Source: Tanytarsus gracilentus (taxonomy: Eukaryota > Arthropoda > Insecta > Diptera > Chironomidae). From it: DNA of 64,000 nt. Shown here in pieces: positions 48,589 through 62,381 of the stretch (positions are counted from its first letter, which is position 1; the number at the start of each line of letters is the position of its first letter). The position numbers and the translations under genes are program-made. Location of the stretch: the NCBI GenBank assembly GCA_038502055.1, contig JAXRKN010000040.1, forward strand, positions 4,216,001-4,280,000, written 5' to 3'. The notes beneath the pieces were generated by a model. It searched no databases. It saw only the letters and a list, made by a program, of their open reading frames with translations, and was not told the DNA's origin.

Positions 48589-49260
48589 TTATTCGCTGTG
48601 AAACAAAATTCCGTATGATTTTATCAGTGTGTGTGGCTCTCTTGGAACAAACAATTTCTCTCCCGCATGGCTATTGAATTCATCGTAAGTGACAGTTGAT
48701 AACAATGTCAGTCCATTTCTCTCGGATATTTTACTTGTAAAGTAGTTTGTACAATCGAGAGATAACGCTGGAAATTTCAGTTTTTTTCCTTCATCGAGAC
48801 ACTTTTTGAAGAGCATCGATGCAATACCAAGATTTTGATAACCTCGATGCACGCTGATGATATGAATATGAAGTGAATTGGTCACTTTTAAACGGGCACA
48901 AACATCAGTTTTCTTCTCAACATATCCCAAAAGTTTCGAAAAGTCAGAAAACTTTTTATCATCGCATTTTTCGGCAAACTCTAAAGTTTCTTCATAGTGC
49001 TTAGGATCAATTTTGCTACTCAATAACACTCCAACAAGTTCACTTTCCGATGAGTATGCAGCAAAGGTCGTTTGACTCTTAATGCATTCCAGATAGAATT
49101 CATTCATTCCCTCATCAATTTCACTCATTGAATCACTTGTCGGAAATTTAAGCTGATATGATTGAACAATTGGCTCCATTGCCACAAAATGAGTTTCAAT
49201 AAAATTATTGATTGATTCCAGATCACTTTCAACTGCAGTTTTTACTGTTATAGTCTCCAT
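48589..49260 (-). CDS. GNAT-family acetyltransferase, insect arylalkylamine N-acetyltransferase-like (copy 2)
   Basis: A 223-residue single-exon GNAT protein, starting at the ATG at 49260; the frame is also open for a few codons upstream, but without another ATG. Motif A is His-Ile-His-Ile-Ile-Ser-Val-His then Gln-Asn-Leu-Gly-Ile-Ala (142-147), which keeps the Gln of the acetyl-CoA-binding signature. Glu29-Pro30 matches the catalytic Glu-Pro of insect AANATs. Leu-Asp-Cys-Thr-Asn-Tyr-Phe-Thr-Ser-Lys, Val-Thr-Tyr-Asp-Glu and Gly-Glu-Lys-Leu-Phe near the C-terminus are shared with copy 1, proving a tandem duplication. A longer loop of about 10 residues near 38-50 is absent from copy 1. The two genes are only about 120 bases apart, so the duplication is compact, but divergence shows it is not recent. 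Confidence 0.85.
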   Translation of the reverse strand: METITVKTAVESDLESINNFIETHFVAMEPIVQSYQLKFPTSDSMSEIDEGMNEFYLECIKSQTTFAAYSSESELVGVLLSSKIDPKHYEETLEFAEKCDDKKFSDFSKLLGYVEKKTDVCARLKVTNSLHIHIISVHRGYQNLGIASMLFKKCLDEGKKLKFPALSLDCTNYFTSKISERNGLTLLSTVTYDEFNSHAGEKLFVPREPHTLIKSYGILFHSE

Positions 49261-52200
49261 TGCACGCACGAGGTTTAATTTAAAATTTTATAATAATTCA
49301 ACAAATCCGAATTGCTGCTTTAACAACAATAAAAGTAATAACGTAAAGTGAATACGTCATTAACTGTGTTAAAAAACAAAAAGCCGTTAGGAATAAAAAA
49401 TCACTCACATGTGTGAGAATTTAAAAAATATAATTTCACGCTTAGGATTTAATGGAATTTTAAGGTTCATTATCAGTCCATAGAATGATAAAAGAAGTAA
49501 AAAATGGGAGAGGCAGTAAACAAGTCATGAAATCAAATTATTCATTCCTTTTGAGTGAGTAAAGTCTTCTTATACTTTTGTTCTCTATATGAAATATATG
49601 CAGGATACAATTCGTGACGTCCCTCGGGGAGGATGATGACTTTAAGAATTCACCAAAGAATGTGAAAGTTTTCCTCCAACAAAATTCCAAGGCTTTAAAA
49701 TTATTTTCCTCTTTTTTATGAACGACTGATTTTTATCATGTCCCTTTAACTGGTTTCGAAAAGTTTTTCTTCTTCGTATACTCTGTAGACTTTGACAAAA
49801 TGATATTAATTTTACAGTCATTTTCCGACAAGCAGTAACCCTTTAAAGTAACTTTGCCTCGAAATTGAATTAGGAAAAAATGAGCAAATAAATGAGGAAA
49901 GGCAGTCAAAAGGAGAGCTCGACTCTTCGCCGCTTTCTTTTTTTATCAACTTTTTTTCCCTCTTCTACTTACTCAAATGCGCTGCCATGGGTTGAAGGAG
50001 CATTTAGCTCTTCTTCCCACTCCTCCCGATGTTGAGTAAACCAGGGAGTAAACAAGCTCTTAATAATGTCCATTTTCTTAAGTAATTTTCCATTTTTTTA
50101 TGATATGCCAAAAAAAACTTTTCAACAATTTTCATCTTCTTTATTCTTCACAATCAATTAAGTAATATTGCGTTCATTCACAAAAAAATCAGTGTATTCG
50201 CTAATAGGGGACATCGCTGAAAAGAGTATTGAGTGAGGGAGTAAATTGACACAATGGCAAAAAAATCACAATGCGTAAACTCAGATGATGATGATACGAT
50301 ACTCAATTTACATTAAAAAAAACTTTTTAGTCAACACATAGCGAGGAAAGGGAAAGGGAAAAAATTCAAAATCTATAAGCTTAAAAAAATAAATAAAAGT
50401 CCATTAAACATTATTACACGGGACAATCAGCAATCGAGAGTGGTGTAGGAGGATTGACGTGGAGTGAGAAGGGGCAAGAAATAACAGATTTTTTTCGTCT
50501 TTCCGACGCTTGTCGAAAGTGTGGCCTTTTATCAAGAAGTTGTTTTTTTAACCCTTTTTTATTTTCTCATTCTATCGAAACATAACTCGAGTACATAACG
50601 AGACTCGTTATTGAAACTTAATTTCCCCATTGCTTTATTACTCATGAAAAGAATGAGAAAGAAAATTGCGAATCGGAGTTGAGCGAAAGAATTTAAATTA
50701 TTTCTTTAAATACCCCCGCTGAAAGGCAACACAGTTACTCTGCGGAGATGCCAATACTTTTTGTCGTGGATCGAGAGTAAAAAAGAGGAAAACAAACATT
50801 TTTATTTCGATTGAATGAATTTTCCACTTAATTTCTATCATTAGAGAAATTGAACTGGATTCATTGCTTCTTCGAGTTGTCGATGTCCTCCTGCATTAAA
50901 AAAGGAGGTAAGAATAACAGTGAGAAGTTATCAGATATCAGAATAATGTTTTTTAAAGTCCCTTTTCTCGCCCTCGAACAAACTGCAATATGATATTGAA
51001 CCTTTTTTTCCTCTCCTTTTAAGGCGATTACTTCAAGTGATTTCTTCCACTCGAGTAGCAAGAAGAAATATTTCGAAATACTATTTATTTTGATTGAGGA
51101 ACATTTAGTGAAAATTTTTGTCATTTAAATGTTGAAGAGGGACCAACCCAAGCTCACTCTGAGAGAGCCATAAAAATTTGGAAAGTCATTTGAGCTCTAT
51201 TGCACCATATAACACCAACGCATTTCTATTTCTCTAAGGCAAATTTTGGGTAAATCCCATTCGTTCGCTTAAAGCAATAAAGCACTTTAGAATTTTCATT
51301 TTTTATCTTCTTCTTTTAGCGCGATACTCACAAGAAGACACACAATTGCGACAGTGAAAATGTAACATTATAATTTAATATATTTAAATGTCCCTTAACT
51401 CTGCTTCTCCTCTTCAGTCTTCACCCATATCTTATCTATACTAACATGCTGGTAATGATCGTATGAAGCAATCATGCAAATGAGTCGCCGGTTCGCTCTC
51501 AGTTGATTTCTAACATTTTTGAAATATAAAAATACTTTAGTCATTTTTAGAAAATAGCGGAGCTACAAAAACCTTTTGTTCTCCATCTTTATTCGCTCGG
51601 TGTGCAATAAAACGCGCCAAGAAAAGAAAGTTTTTTTCAAGTGTACACGAAAGACATTGAGAGTAGCAGTATGGAAAGACGGGAAAAATAAATTATTCGC
51701 CTCTTAATCGTCCTCCCAAAAAATGTCATTTATCACTTTGAAAGTGCCAGCACACAAAAAGAAAAGACGAGGAGCATTGGTAGCAGCAGCAGCATATCTA
51801 CACATTCATTTATTCTCAATGGAGGCAATAGTAGTGTGCCAAATACACACATTACATATACGAGCAGAAAAATTCTCGCTTCATCTCTCGTCTTTTGAGG
51901 CCCATATCGCAGAAAGCATATCTCACTCCTAGTTTACAACCAGCAACAGCAGTGGAGAGTGAGATAAATGCTTTTCTCCATGGCGGCTGCACTAACAACA
52001 ACTTCCAACAATGAAGGGGCATTTTATTAATGTCGAATACTTCAAAACTGACGATTTTTTTTGTTGTTGCTAGAATTGCTTCTATTCTTCCCCATGACCG
52101 ACATCATCAACGAGAGAAAGGAGAAAAATGAAGAGTTTTACAGCCACATAACAAAAGCAAGAAGACGAATAGAGAGATAAAGAGATTCTTTTTACCATGT

Positions 52201-55200
52201 CCATGAAACGTACATAACCTAATAATAAAAATAATAATGGTGCATGATGGACAGCGCTCACTCCTACCTCTTATACTCACAAACTCATTGTGTAGATTTA
52301 TGAAAGTGATGTCAAAGATTTTTTTGAACTCAATAAAATTTATTTTTTTAAATTAAGAGTGCAAAATAATAAATTTGCATTTTAAAAAAAACTAGAATAA
52401 TTTTTCATCCCCTTGAAAGCTGAATGAGTAAGAATGATGTTCGCCGTTTAAGAAAGAACTTTCCATCTTTTCATTTGTGCATTGTTTGCTCCTCATATAT
52501 CCACATGTATTTTCACTCATTCATAGTGCTCCTCACACTCACTCATCTCATTGAAATTCAAAAGATGATTCCTCGCTCCTCAAGGAAAAAAGCGCATGAA
52601 AAAGTAAGAAGAGCGAATGGGCGACCAAATCATGATAAAATATTGTTCAAAATTTTATGAGAAAATTTCTTCAGGAGAAAAAAAAATGCTATAAATTATT
52701 GCTGACTATGGCTAGAAGCTATGAGTTAAATGCCACATCTAAAAGAACTTAATTATCTTTCAGTATTATTTATATTCTCTCTTAAAAAAGGAACTTGAAA
52801 CATTAACGAAATAAATGCACTGCATGTAAGGAAGAGAGGGAGAAAATATTGTGGCACGAATTGAAGAGCAAATGATGCAGCAAGTATGTACATCACTTAA
52901 TCTTAAGGTGAAACATATTGCACGAGAAATTCCACTAGATGCGGTTGCTAAAGCAAGTGGATGATATGATGCAGTATAGATTGGAAAAGATTGTAAAAGT
53001 TGTTGCAATAGACATTACATTTCATACACACAAGTACATGGGGATATGAGAGGAAGGAGAAGAATAATTTCATCCCGTCGTCGTTGCGAGCATAAAGAAG
53101 GATTTAAAGCCAGCTCTACCTTCTCTCTCATTGAGTTGAAGAAGAAAATGAAAAATGAACTCTCATGTGGCATTCAGCAAGAAGTAAGTATGGGTGGAGT
53201 TGCAACGGTTGTTGATCGTATTTATGGCACAAAGTTAAATTTAAAGTAACTTGCAATTTCAGTGTAATATTTCTTCGTCGTTGTCGTCGTTTGTTCCTGG
53301 TCGCTTTTATCCTTTTTTCCACGCCACCACTAAAGCTTTACACTCCCACTCCTTGTCTTAACCATTCCCGCCCGATGACTACGACGGCGACTTGCTTGCT
53401 TCTTTTTGCCGACAACAGCGATGAGTCTTGTAAAAGAACAATGTAATTTATGTCTCAAATTTGCTTTCTATTTCATTTCATTTCTTTTTGTCTCTCGCCA
53501 CGAATGAACTGCATGTAAAAAATTAACACTTTTTAAATGTTTAAATTTTTTAATTATTTTGAAAGAAAGTTTTATTTTCAACCTTATATATATGACTCTT
53601 TATACGCGTGGGTTTTAATAAATTTTCCAGTCGATGTGTATGATACTTCGCTTGAAATGAGCAACAGCAAGAACATAACGATGAATTTATTAATGTCAAG
53701 GAGGAAAAATAAACAACATCTCTTCGCGCGCAAGTGTTTCTTTCAGTTTTTTACTCCTCCAGCAACAACAAGAATATTTTTATTAATAACAAAACAGCGC
53801 GAGCGACATAAAAAATCGCAAACGACGCGACTCGCAAGAAGAATTTATGTAAAATGTAATATTCTAATTTATGTGGATGTTCGCGAAAAGAAAAACATAC
53901 AACTTAAGATTTATGTCGACTTTTGACTTTCTTTATTTTTTAAATAAAAAGAAAGTAAAATAGTGCCGAATATGGTGGTGGCGGCAACATATTCGAAAGA
54001 ATGTTTGAAATGTCGACAAATAAAGTTGTAGCAATTTTTTTTCAGGAAAATCACAAGACGATATTGACAACTATTAAAGCTCTTCAGCGACATAAAAAAG
54101 GAAAATTTATGAAAATGTTGATTTGTGGCGCATGACAGTAAATATAAATGACATAATTTCAGCGAATGAAGACGAGATCGTGTTCTGTTTTATTGCAAAC
54201 AATTAAGGTTCATTTTGCTTCTCTCATTCGCAAGGATCCTTGTAATAAAACATTTTGCTTCGTCAGTCATGACTAGAATTTTAGATTTATTTATGCGCTT
54301 TTGAAACTTAATTCTTTTATTGTGTTTTAGAATTAAAAAAATTGCATAACTCAAAGGCGTTTTTATAATTAAACGAGTTAAGCAAAAATTAATTGGAATG
54401 AATTCCTTTTGTAATTTTCGGAATATCTCTGGTCTGGGGTTGAAATTATTTTCAGTGTCTAGCAATGTCGTTAGACAAATTTGCCAGAAAATAAGGTGAA
54501 GCGTGAAAAACACAAGAGAACGGAAATCGAATTAGTTCCATACACCACCAGCCAACCAAAGCAAGGATTGATATAGGCATACACAAGCATCATCTACTCT
54601 TTATCCAATAATAAATTCCATCCTCTCTCTCATGGGAAGATGCCAATCCATTTACATTTATGGTACATAATCTTTTACCTCTCTCAAAACTTTTTGCTTC
54701 ACTCCGATTTTGAGCAGCAAATACTATTCAGAGGCTGTACACAAATAATAATCATAAATAAAATTTTCTTGCGGGCTCTGTGGTTTCGTCGTAACTTATT
54801 TCGACGATAGGAAAAGCTAGGTGCTTAATAGGGTGTGGTGATGGTGAAATTGCAGATGAAGTGCGAGCATATGGGTGGGTGGCAAAATTCTCAACAAAGA
54901 TTAAGCACAAATAAGTAACAATTAAATATTTCCTTCACCGGAATTTTATGTCTGATGCAGAGAAGTAATTATGATGCATAAATAACCGGAGCATAAAAGT
55001 GGAAGAGCATGAGAGGAAATGAATGAAAGGAGGTAAAATCATAGGTGGTGTTAAAGGGGGTATGGAGGGAGAGGTTGGCAATATTGTTGCATATTTAATT
55101 GCAAAATGCAATCTGTGATTTTATGTTTTACGTTTTACCGTATACTATGTCTACATGAGTCTTTGACCAGGAATAATTTTAACATGAAGCATGCAGGAGA

Positions 55201-58200
55201 ATTTTTCATTAAATTCCTAGAGAGAGAGGAGGTTGTGTGAGTGCATGCCATGATTGACGGCACTTGATGAAATTCAATTAAAATTAATTTGTGCATGTTG
55301 TTGTTGGAGCTGCAGTATAAAATGGAAATATACGTACGACTGACAGTAGCGCTGTTGTTAATTTATAAACATTTCCAACTTGTTGCCATCGCCCCCAAAA
55401 ACGTGTTATGTACGAGAACGAGTTAGAGCTTGCTGTAAACTTCTAATTGTGTTTAAACAAAAATTTTCCTCAATTCAAATGTGTCTAATTAATATGCGTC
55501 CGCCTTGCAATAATTACCATTTTCCATTGAAACGATCAACAATTGCATGCCTTTACGGATAGAGAGCTTTGAGAACGAGAGGAATTTTGCAAACATGGAA
55601 GAGTGAAAGCAGCATTGTGAAGTAGAATAATTTATAGGATTTTCTCAGTGTGAAATACGTCATTAGCAAAACGCAAAACCATAACGACGATTTTATGGCC
55701 ATGAAAATATGTAAAATGAATTGATTCACTCGGCTGGACATCGTTCGTGGTAAATGTAATTTGCTTTTCGACTCTCGAATAAAGAATTGCTCAGGAAGTT
55801 GCAAAAGAAAAATTAATTTCTGCTGAATTGTCATTGCATATAAATTTCTTTCGACATCCATGCGAGAAAAAGTCATGATATCATCAAATGTGGACAGAGA
55901 GGAAGAGTTCGCAAATCGCTTTCATGTTAATCCTCCCACAATTGAGTGGATGGAACAAGTTTTTCTAAAATTTCACACAATTCCATAATTATTTTAATTC
56001 TGCCTCAAACTAAATGCATAGAGCGAGATATGATGGCCAGATGAAGTTCACACATTCATGCATTTCATGTATGGAAGGATACAAAAAGCGAATGATTGTG
56101 GTAAAATGAAAACCAATTTCAATAAAAGCAAATTAATTGCAAACGCTAGCAATTTTAATGAAATGAAAAAAAAAATAACTTTCCACATTCATTTCATTCA
56201 TATTCCCTCCAATCTGCTTCATAGCATATCACATGCATGAAGAGGGGGAGCAATTAGATGCTGAAGTAAGCGAAAAAGAGATTTTGTGAATATTCAAGAG
56301 ACACAAATTAAAGCGACATAAAAATGAAAGTTTGTTCAAGTAATAAAGTTTTATGACGTCACGATGTCTAAAGAAATTTTTTCGACTGTGTAAAGTGTCA
56401 AAAATATTTTACACACACTTGTCACGTAATTTATGAATAACGGTTACATTAATTAAATTTAATTATTTTTTATATGAATGTTAAAATATTCAATCAAGTA
56501 TAGGAAGCTCATAAAAATATGCATCAACGCCATTCATATTTTATTGATAATTCATTTATAGTGCAATAGTGGCAAATAATAACAAGCAAACCATCGATAT
56601 CGCTTCAGGCGTTTTGTATTTATGCAACAGAAGCAATTAAATTTCATCCTATTATTTTATTGCCATATCTCTCTCGACATTCAACATGGCATCAATTCAG
56701 ACTATGATAAAATAGAATGACGAGTCAATAAAGCCATTAATTTTTCTTTCTCTTACTTCATTCACAACGTGTGTGTGTGTCCAATATTCAGATTCTGCAA
56801 CCTTCTGTCCCCCATCAATTCTACGAGACATACCTACAGTGCAGTCACATCACAATCATTGCACAGCAATTCATTTGCAAAAAAAATTTAGTACTCGTTT
56901 TAAAAGAGAGAGAAAAAGGGAAGAAATGATATAAGTGAGATATGTTTTTGTGTGTTATTTCATTGACATTGGCATGACTCGAAACGATAGATGCCATAAA
57001 ATTGCTCTCGCCGGATTTTATTGCACCAAATTGGCTTTCAGGAAAAATATGAAACTTCTGGCATATCATTGACAATTAGCTTATCGCTTTTGAGCCACAC
57101 ACTCATAATTTTTTATGTCTCAGGTCTTATATTTCTCGTCTCTTATAGTGCGGCATCAATTTTCACGGCACATAAAAGTAGCTGAGTGCAAATGACCATC
57201 AAGCGTCGTCATTTCGAGGTGGCAATAGCTATGGCAAAATTGCCATTATTATTATTGAACTGCTCTCTTATTTCTCGCCACCATCAACCGTTGGCCATTA
57301 ACAGCAGACAAAAAATAGTTAAAAGAAGCGATATTAATTTGGAAGCGAGTAATTTGGTTAAATGCCCATCAATTTTCCTACCAATGATAATGGCCACATA
57401 AAATATGTTTTCGAAATTAAAGTGAGGATGAAATTAAAGCGTGTGTGTATGTTTGTGTGTGAATGTGTAATGGAGTAGGATCATCATCATATAAAATAAT
57501 TAAATTCGAAATGGTTTATTGCCTTGATTGACTTTTTGGCTTTTGCTCCCTCTCTCTCCACTGTTTTATAATCCCTCTGATCCCATTTCTGACAGAGTGA
57601 ATCTCACTCGACTGTATGCACAGCGACTTAATGACCATTTTGGCGGAACATAATTGAAGACGTAGCAATAAATTCAATTTGCAATTTAAATCTCTTTGGT
57701 ATACATACAGTTGACCACTGCTTCTTAATTCCTCCATCTACAACAGCATCATATGGACTTGAATGTAAATTATCGTTGCGTCATCAATAAATTCTCCGGT
57801 CAGTGTGTAATTTTCGCCTCTCTCTCTTTTTCTGTAATTAGAAAATGTGTCGTTTATAATTTTTATGGACCATTCAGCAAGAAAATTGCTTCGTTTTCTC
57901 TTAAAATTAATCACCAAGTGTATGAGTTCATTTAAAATATTGCAAGACGCAATTTAATGACTTTGCCAGAAATTTTAAGGACCTTTAAAGTAAATTTTTC
58001 TTTCACTTGAAAATAATTTTATTACAGAACGTAAAATGCTCGTGTAAAAAAATTGTTTGATTCATGTGCAAAAACTTGAAATTTTTCCACGTTCAGCGCA
58101 GACATGTAAAAACAAAAATTGACGTTATCTAAAGATTTTTTTCGTGTATGTGTTTCTCCGCAGTGAACGTGTCTGAAAAAAAAATGCAACAAACTGGAGA

Positions 58201-61200
58201 ATTTTGATTAAATAACTTCCCAAAAAAGCAATTATTCGAAAATTGTTGCGTCATCATAAAAATAAAATCACGCGAGTCAATTTTTTTCTTCGATCGATAA
58301 GCGAGAAAAAAATAGGTAAAAAGTGCTGTGCTCGCGATATAATTCTCTCTCCCAATTGCAATCAAAAATATTGCCGAGATTTATCGCATGAGAAAAATTA
58401 ACGCTAAAAATGTCTCATAAATTAATTAATTTCCCAACTCGAGTATCTGAAATTTATGGTCGTTGGCTCAATAAAATAAAATTTCTTTCCTGTGCTTGCG
58501 ATTAATTGGATGTCGTTGTTCGTTCACTCTCTCTCACACACACAAAGCGAATGGCATGAAAATTGAGCGTGGGGTGTGTGACAGGTAAGAGGATAAAATA
58601 TGTTTTTGATGTTTATGACTATTACGAAGCCTTCATTATCGCATTAATTTTAACCGGTCACTCATTTTCTCTCACTCACTCGCACATCACTTACCCGCTC
58701 CGTCAACCCGCTCATTTATTTTATGTGTAGCTTCATCATCATTTTTCCTCATTGAAACGTTCATGAGTTGTAAAATTTTATACTATGGAGGGCTTAAGCA
58801 GCAACTTTACGAGCTGTTTTTTAGAACGAAGGCACGCACGGCGATATTTTGTTGAAATTTAATATTAAAAACATCATAATTATCCGAACAGATTATATCG
58901 CAATTTATTTATCACTCTCAGTCACCCCACCGTGTATGATTTTTAAACGAAAGTACCTTTCGGCAAACATTAAGTCGATCCCCTTTTTAAAAAGTGGTGC
59001 TCTCTCCGTATTAAACCTTAAGTGCGTAAAAGAAAGCACAAAAGCCGCAAAAGAAGATACAAAAACGCTTCATACTTTATCCAATTTCTTATCGCTTTCA
59101 CTTTGCTTCTTTAATCTTTTTCGCAAAGAAATGTGAGCGAGAGAAATGGATACGACAAAGTACTTAAAGGTGAATGTGGAAAATTATTTCGTTGAGTTGA
59201 GGTTTAAATGAATGTGTGTGGAGGCATTTATGAATGGAGATACAAAAATTTCATTTCTTAACTCACTCCGACCTTTTACGAATGTCTGCACACTCTTCTT
59301 CGATTTTATGTTCATTTTATTTAATCCTTTTATTATAATCTCTCTCTCTTTTCATGGGCCTCAAAAAACGACCTATATCATCATCATCTCTCTTTCAACT
59401 AATGCCGTATCCACAATCGTTTGTAGATTTTGAAAACGCAAAAGAAAAAAGTGGAGTGAGATCGTTGCATATATGTAAGTAAATGAGACTCTCTCCCCGA
59501 TGATTTCGAAAATTTATTCGAGGAGATTCCGATAATAAGGATTTAAGTGAGTGAGTACTGAGTGTGCATTGAGGAAATTGAGGTGTAAGGATTCACTAAA
59601 ATGTTGCTGATATGAAATTGAAAGTTATTGAAGGCCACATCCTCAGTGTACGACTGTTGAGAGATCCCTAGAAGAGATTTTAATGAAATTTTATGGTTAC
59701 GCCATTATCTCTCGACTTTACGTCGGATGATGTTGGAGAGTGGAAGGAGCAATATGAATCATCAGGTTTTAAGGTAAATTCACCCAGCAAGAAATTTCAA
59801 TTCACTCGGATGGAAGTTTTTTCCCTAAAAAAATAATTAATGCGATTTGCAACTTGAGGTAAGAGAGATGAGTGGAGGAAGTAAACTTATTAAATTAAAT
59901 TTTAAGATGCATTCGTTGACTCATACAAAAAACCCCTCTCTCGAATTTCTGTTGAGCTAAAACTTTTGATTTAATTATTTTGCTGCGGTTCAACTTCTAA
60001 TCTCGCACTTTTCATTATGAGCACATACACACATACACCTTCACAGCAGTCGAGCTGAAAAGGCTTCACCACTCTCATATTTTATGCTCTGAATGGATTA
60101 AGTATTTAGGCGAAGGCACTGTGAAACTGTGAATAAATTGGGATTTATGGAATAAGTATTTAAAACAATGGCTGGATTTTACAAGGCATTCATTCATTCT
60201 CTGCCTGTCGCCTCTGTGTGTATATTCGAAGAAAAATCATCGCCCACACTTTATTGGTTTCTGAGGCTTTTGTTGAACAAAATTTTCAGCATAATATTTT
60301 TGCCTGCCGAAAAATAATTTGTCTCACATCATTTTCAGCGTGTCGCTTAATGAATGAATATCTTGCACCTTTCCACCTTAATCCCAATTATTTCATCATA
60401 ATTTACTTTTTAACAAAGTGTATATAAAGAACAATAGCTCTAAGGCTTCTAATCTTCTTCAACAACCGCCGCTAATCCGTTCATTATGAGTGAGCGGGAT
60501 TATTATTTCAAACCAAACCCTCACAGCATTCCGTGCGTGATTATCGATAAAAGTAGAAGAAACTTTATGCAATCATCTTAAGAGTTTCTTTATTGAAATT
60601 GCTTGCATTAAAAGTTAAATGATATCGCATAAAAATGCGCGTGGCTGAGATGAGTACGATGGTAATCGCATTTAATCTTAAATGAAAACATCATTTATTT
60701 GCAATGTGTGACACTTTTGTAAATCTCGACTTGTAATGCGAGACGTACTTAAATGTATGTGTGGAATGCCATCATCTCGTGCAGAAATTCTCAATGACAA
60801 CAAAAGCCAAACACCATACACAATAATGGCTGAGTGAAGAATAAGGAAATCTTGTTGATATTTCCTCTCATTTTCTTTGTTGTGTGTGCGGATGGCATAA
60901 GAATGTTATTAAAACATTTTTATCTTGTAATTTCATGAGTGTGAAGGGTGCAGAGAGATGAGATGAGATGACAAGCAGGCAAACAAACGATTCACTTAAT
61001 AACTCCTGCAACCTAAAATGACGATGAAACACTTGTCAAACGATATTAAATGGGTTTCCCCAATATATTAACTGCTTGCAATCACGCATTAAAAGAGATG
61101 AAATTCTCATTAAAGGAAATAATTTTTCCTCCTTTATATTGTATGTATGCGGTGCCGCTCAACATGCCTCACGTGACTGGATTACTGACGAAATAAAAAT

Positions 61201-61758
61201 TCTCTCTCCAGCTTTTTTTTCGCATTCATATTGTTGCCATTGTTGTTAATTGAATTAACATATTCGTGTTTTATTGACGAAATTATTCAGCGGTTCAATA
61301 AGTGAAAATCAGCAAAAATTGAAATAATCAGAGCGAGGAGAGGAAATGCATTAAAAATTCTATCGAGTGCATTTATAATATTCATCGATTTACATTTGTC
61401 AATAATTTCCATTGCCCGTTTTCGATGAAATATTTACAATTGCTGGTGGAATTAAATTAATGCACATACGACAGCAGTAGCGGGCAATGGCGTGGCATAA
61501 CACATGCAAATTATTTAAAAATTCATTAACATCGTCGCTTTTTATCAGCAATTCACTCGATAAATTGCATCAAATTAACTTTCACGCAATATTTGTTCAT
61601 GAATTCGATGATTGATGTGACACATTAGTAAATAAATTTACAAAAGAGTTAAAAACGTGCCGCAATGCGTTGATTTATTCACTCTTATTATGAGCTCGCC
61701 TTTGATCATGCACGAGAGAATTCAATAACAAATTTTGGATTATTTATATTTTTTTGCT
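49261..61758. other. Non-coding region, no gene recognised
   Basis: About 12.5 kb in which I can support no gene. The longest frames (such as 129 codons at 53537-53926 on the plus strand) have chance-like composition and no recognisable domain or splice partners. Simple repeats of GA, CA and CAT type are frequent. No tRNA, LTR or terminal inverted repeat was recognised by eye. Confidence 0.45.
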
Positions 61759-61792
61759 TATAAAGAGAGTAAGAAAGTAAATTAATTTCATT
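61759..61792 (+). promoter_or_regulatory. TATA and initiator of the secreted six-cysteine protein gene
   Basis: TATAAAG begins at 61759 and the initiator TTCATT has its A at 61790, a 31-nt spacing typical of focused insect promoters. Transcription from 61790 would leave a 5' UTR of only 16 nt before the ATG at 61806. Confidence 0.65.
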
Positions 61793-61805
61793 AAGTGTCG
61801 TTAGA

Positions 61806-62345
61806 ATGAAAAATCTAGTCGTTTTGTTTGCTATTCTCGCGATAGCTTTTGCTAGTGAAATAAGCGATCGAGAAGAGTACGATTGCATTGTGGATTATTT
61901 AAAAATTAAGAAATTACTGCCGCAATCTTTCGAAGCAAATTTTGAATTGCCGAAAAACTCGAAGAAATGTGATGACGCTTTGAGTCACTACAAAAGTTCA
62001 GTAATTGAAACCTACTCAAGTGTCTTTCAAATGCATCCAAAAACCGAATCAAAAGTCGGATGTATTATGGAAAATTTCCAAAAATCAGATGCCACAAATT
62101 TAATTTTATTGAAATTCATTTACGAAGACGCAAGAGGAAATAAATCAATTGACAAAGAATTCTTCTGCAAAAATACAAAGCAAAATGACAAATTAATTGA
62201 AGAAAAGATGAGAAAGGGCATTAATTCATGCGTGCCTGATTTTGAGATGGGAAGTCTCTTTGACTCCGACATTGCAGCTGACGAATGTAGAGATGAAAGT
62301 TCAGAATTTCCAGTTAAAGTTGCAGTAAGACTTCCAGAGGATTGA
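61806..62345 (+). CDS. Small secreted six-cysteine protein, family not recognised
   Basis: A single-exon gene for 179 residues. Residues 1-16 form a classic signal peptide (Met-Lys-Asn, hydrophobic core, Ala-Phe-Ala). The mature chain has six cysteines at 27, 55, 86, 121, 142 and 161, an even number that could form three disulfides. It is highly charged and likely helical, with Lys/Glu-rich segments, and ends in an acidic Asp/Glu-rich region. No transmembrane helix or known domain is seen. The cysteine spacing does not fit classical odorant-binding proteins, although a distant relation to a helical secreted family cannot be excluded. A strong TATA box, very short 5' UTR, no introns and AATAAA at 62376-62381 suggest a compact, highly expressed gene, as for hemolymph, salivary or gut proteins. 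This is inference; I do not recognise the family. Confidence 0.8.
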   Translation: MKNLVVLFAILAIAFASEISDREEYDCIVDYLKIKKLLPQSFEANFELPKNSKKCDDALSHYKSSVIETYSSVFQMHPKTESKVGCIMENFQKSDATNLILLKFIYEDARGNKSIDKEFFCKNTKQNDKLIEEKMRKGINSCVPDFEMGSLFDSDIAADECRDESSEFPVKVAVRLPED

Positions 62346-62375
62346 AATTATTTGTGCAAGTGAAAAGTAATTGAA

Positions 62376-62381
62376 AATAAA
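62376..62381 (+). terminator. Poly(A) signal of the secreted six-cysteine protein gene
   Basis: AATAAA lies 31 nt after the stop codon, giving a very short 3' UTR. Confidence 0.6.

Noticed and set aside
53537..53926. Plus-strand 129-codon frame
   Set aside because: Lys-, Phe- and Ile-rich sequence typical of AT-rich non-coding DNA; no domain or gene signals.
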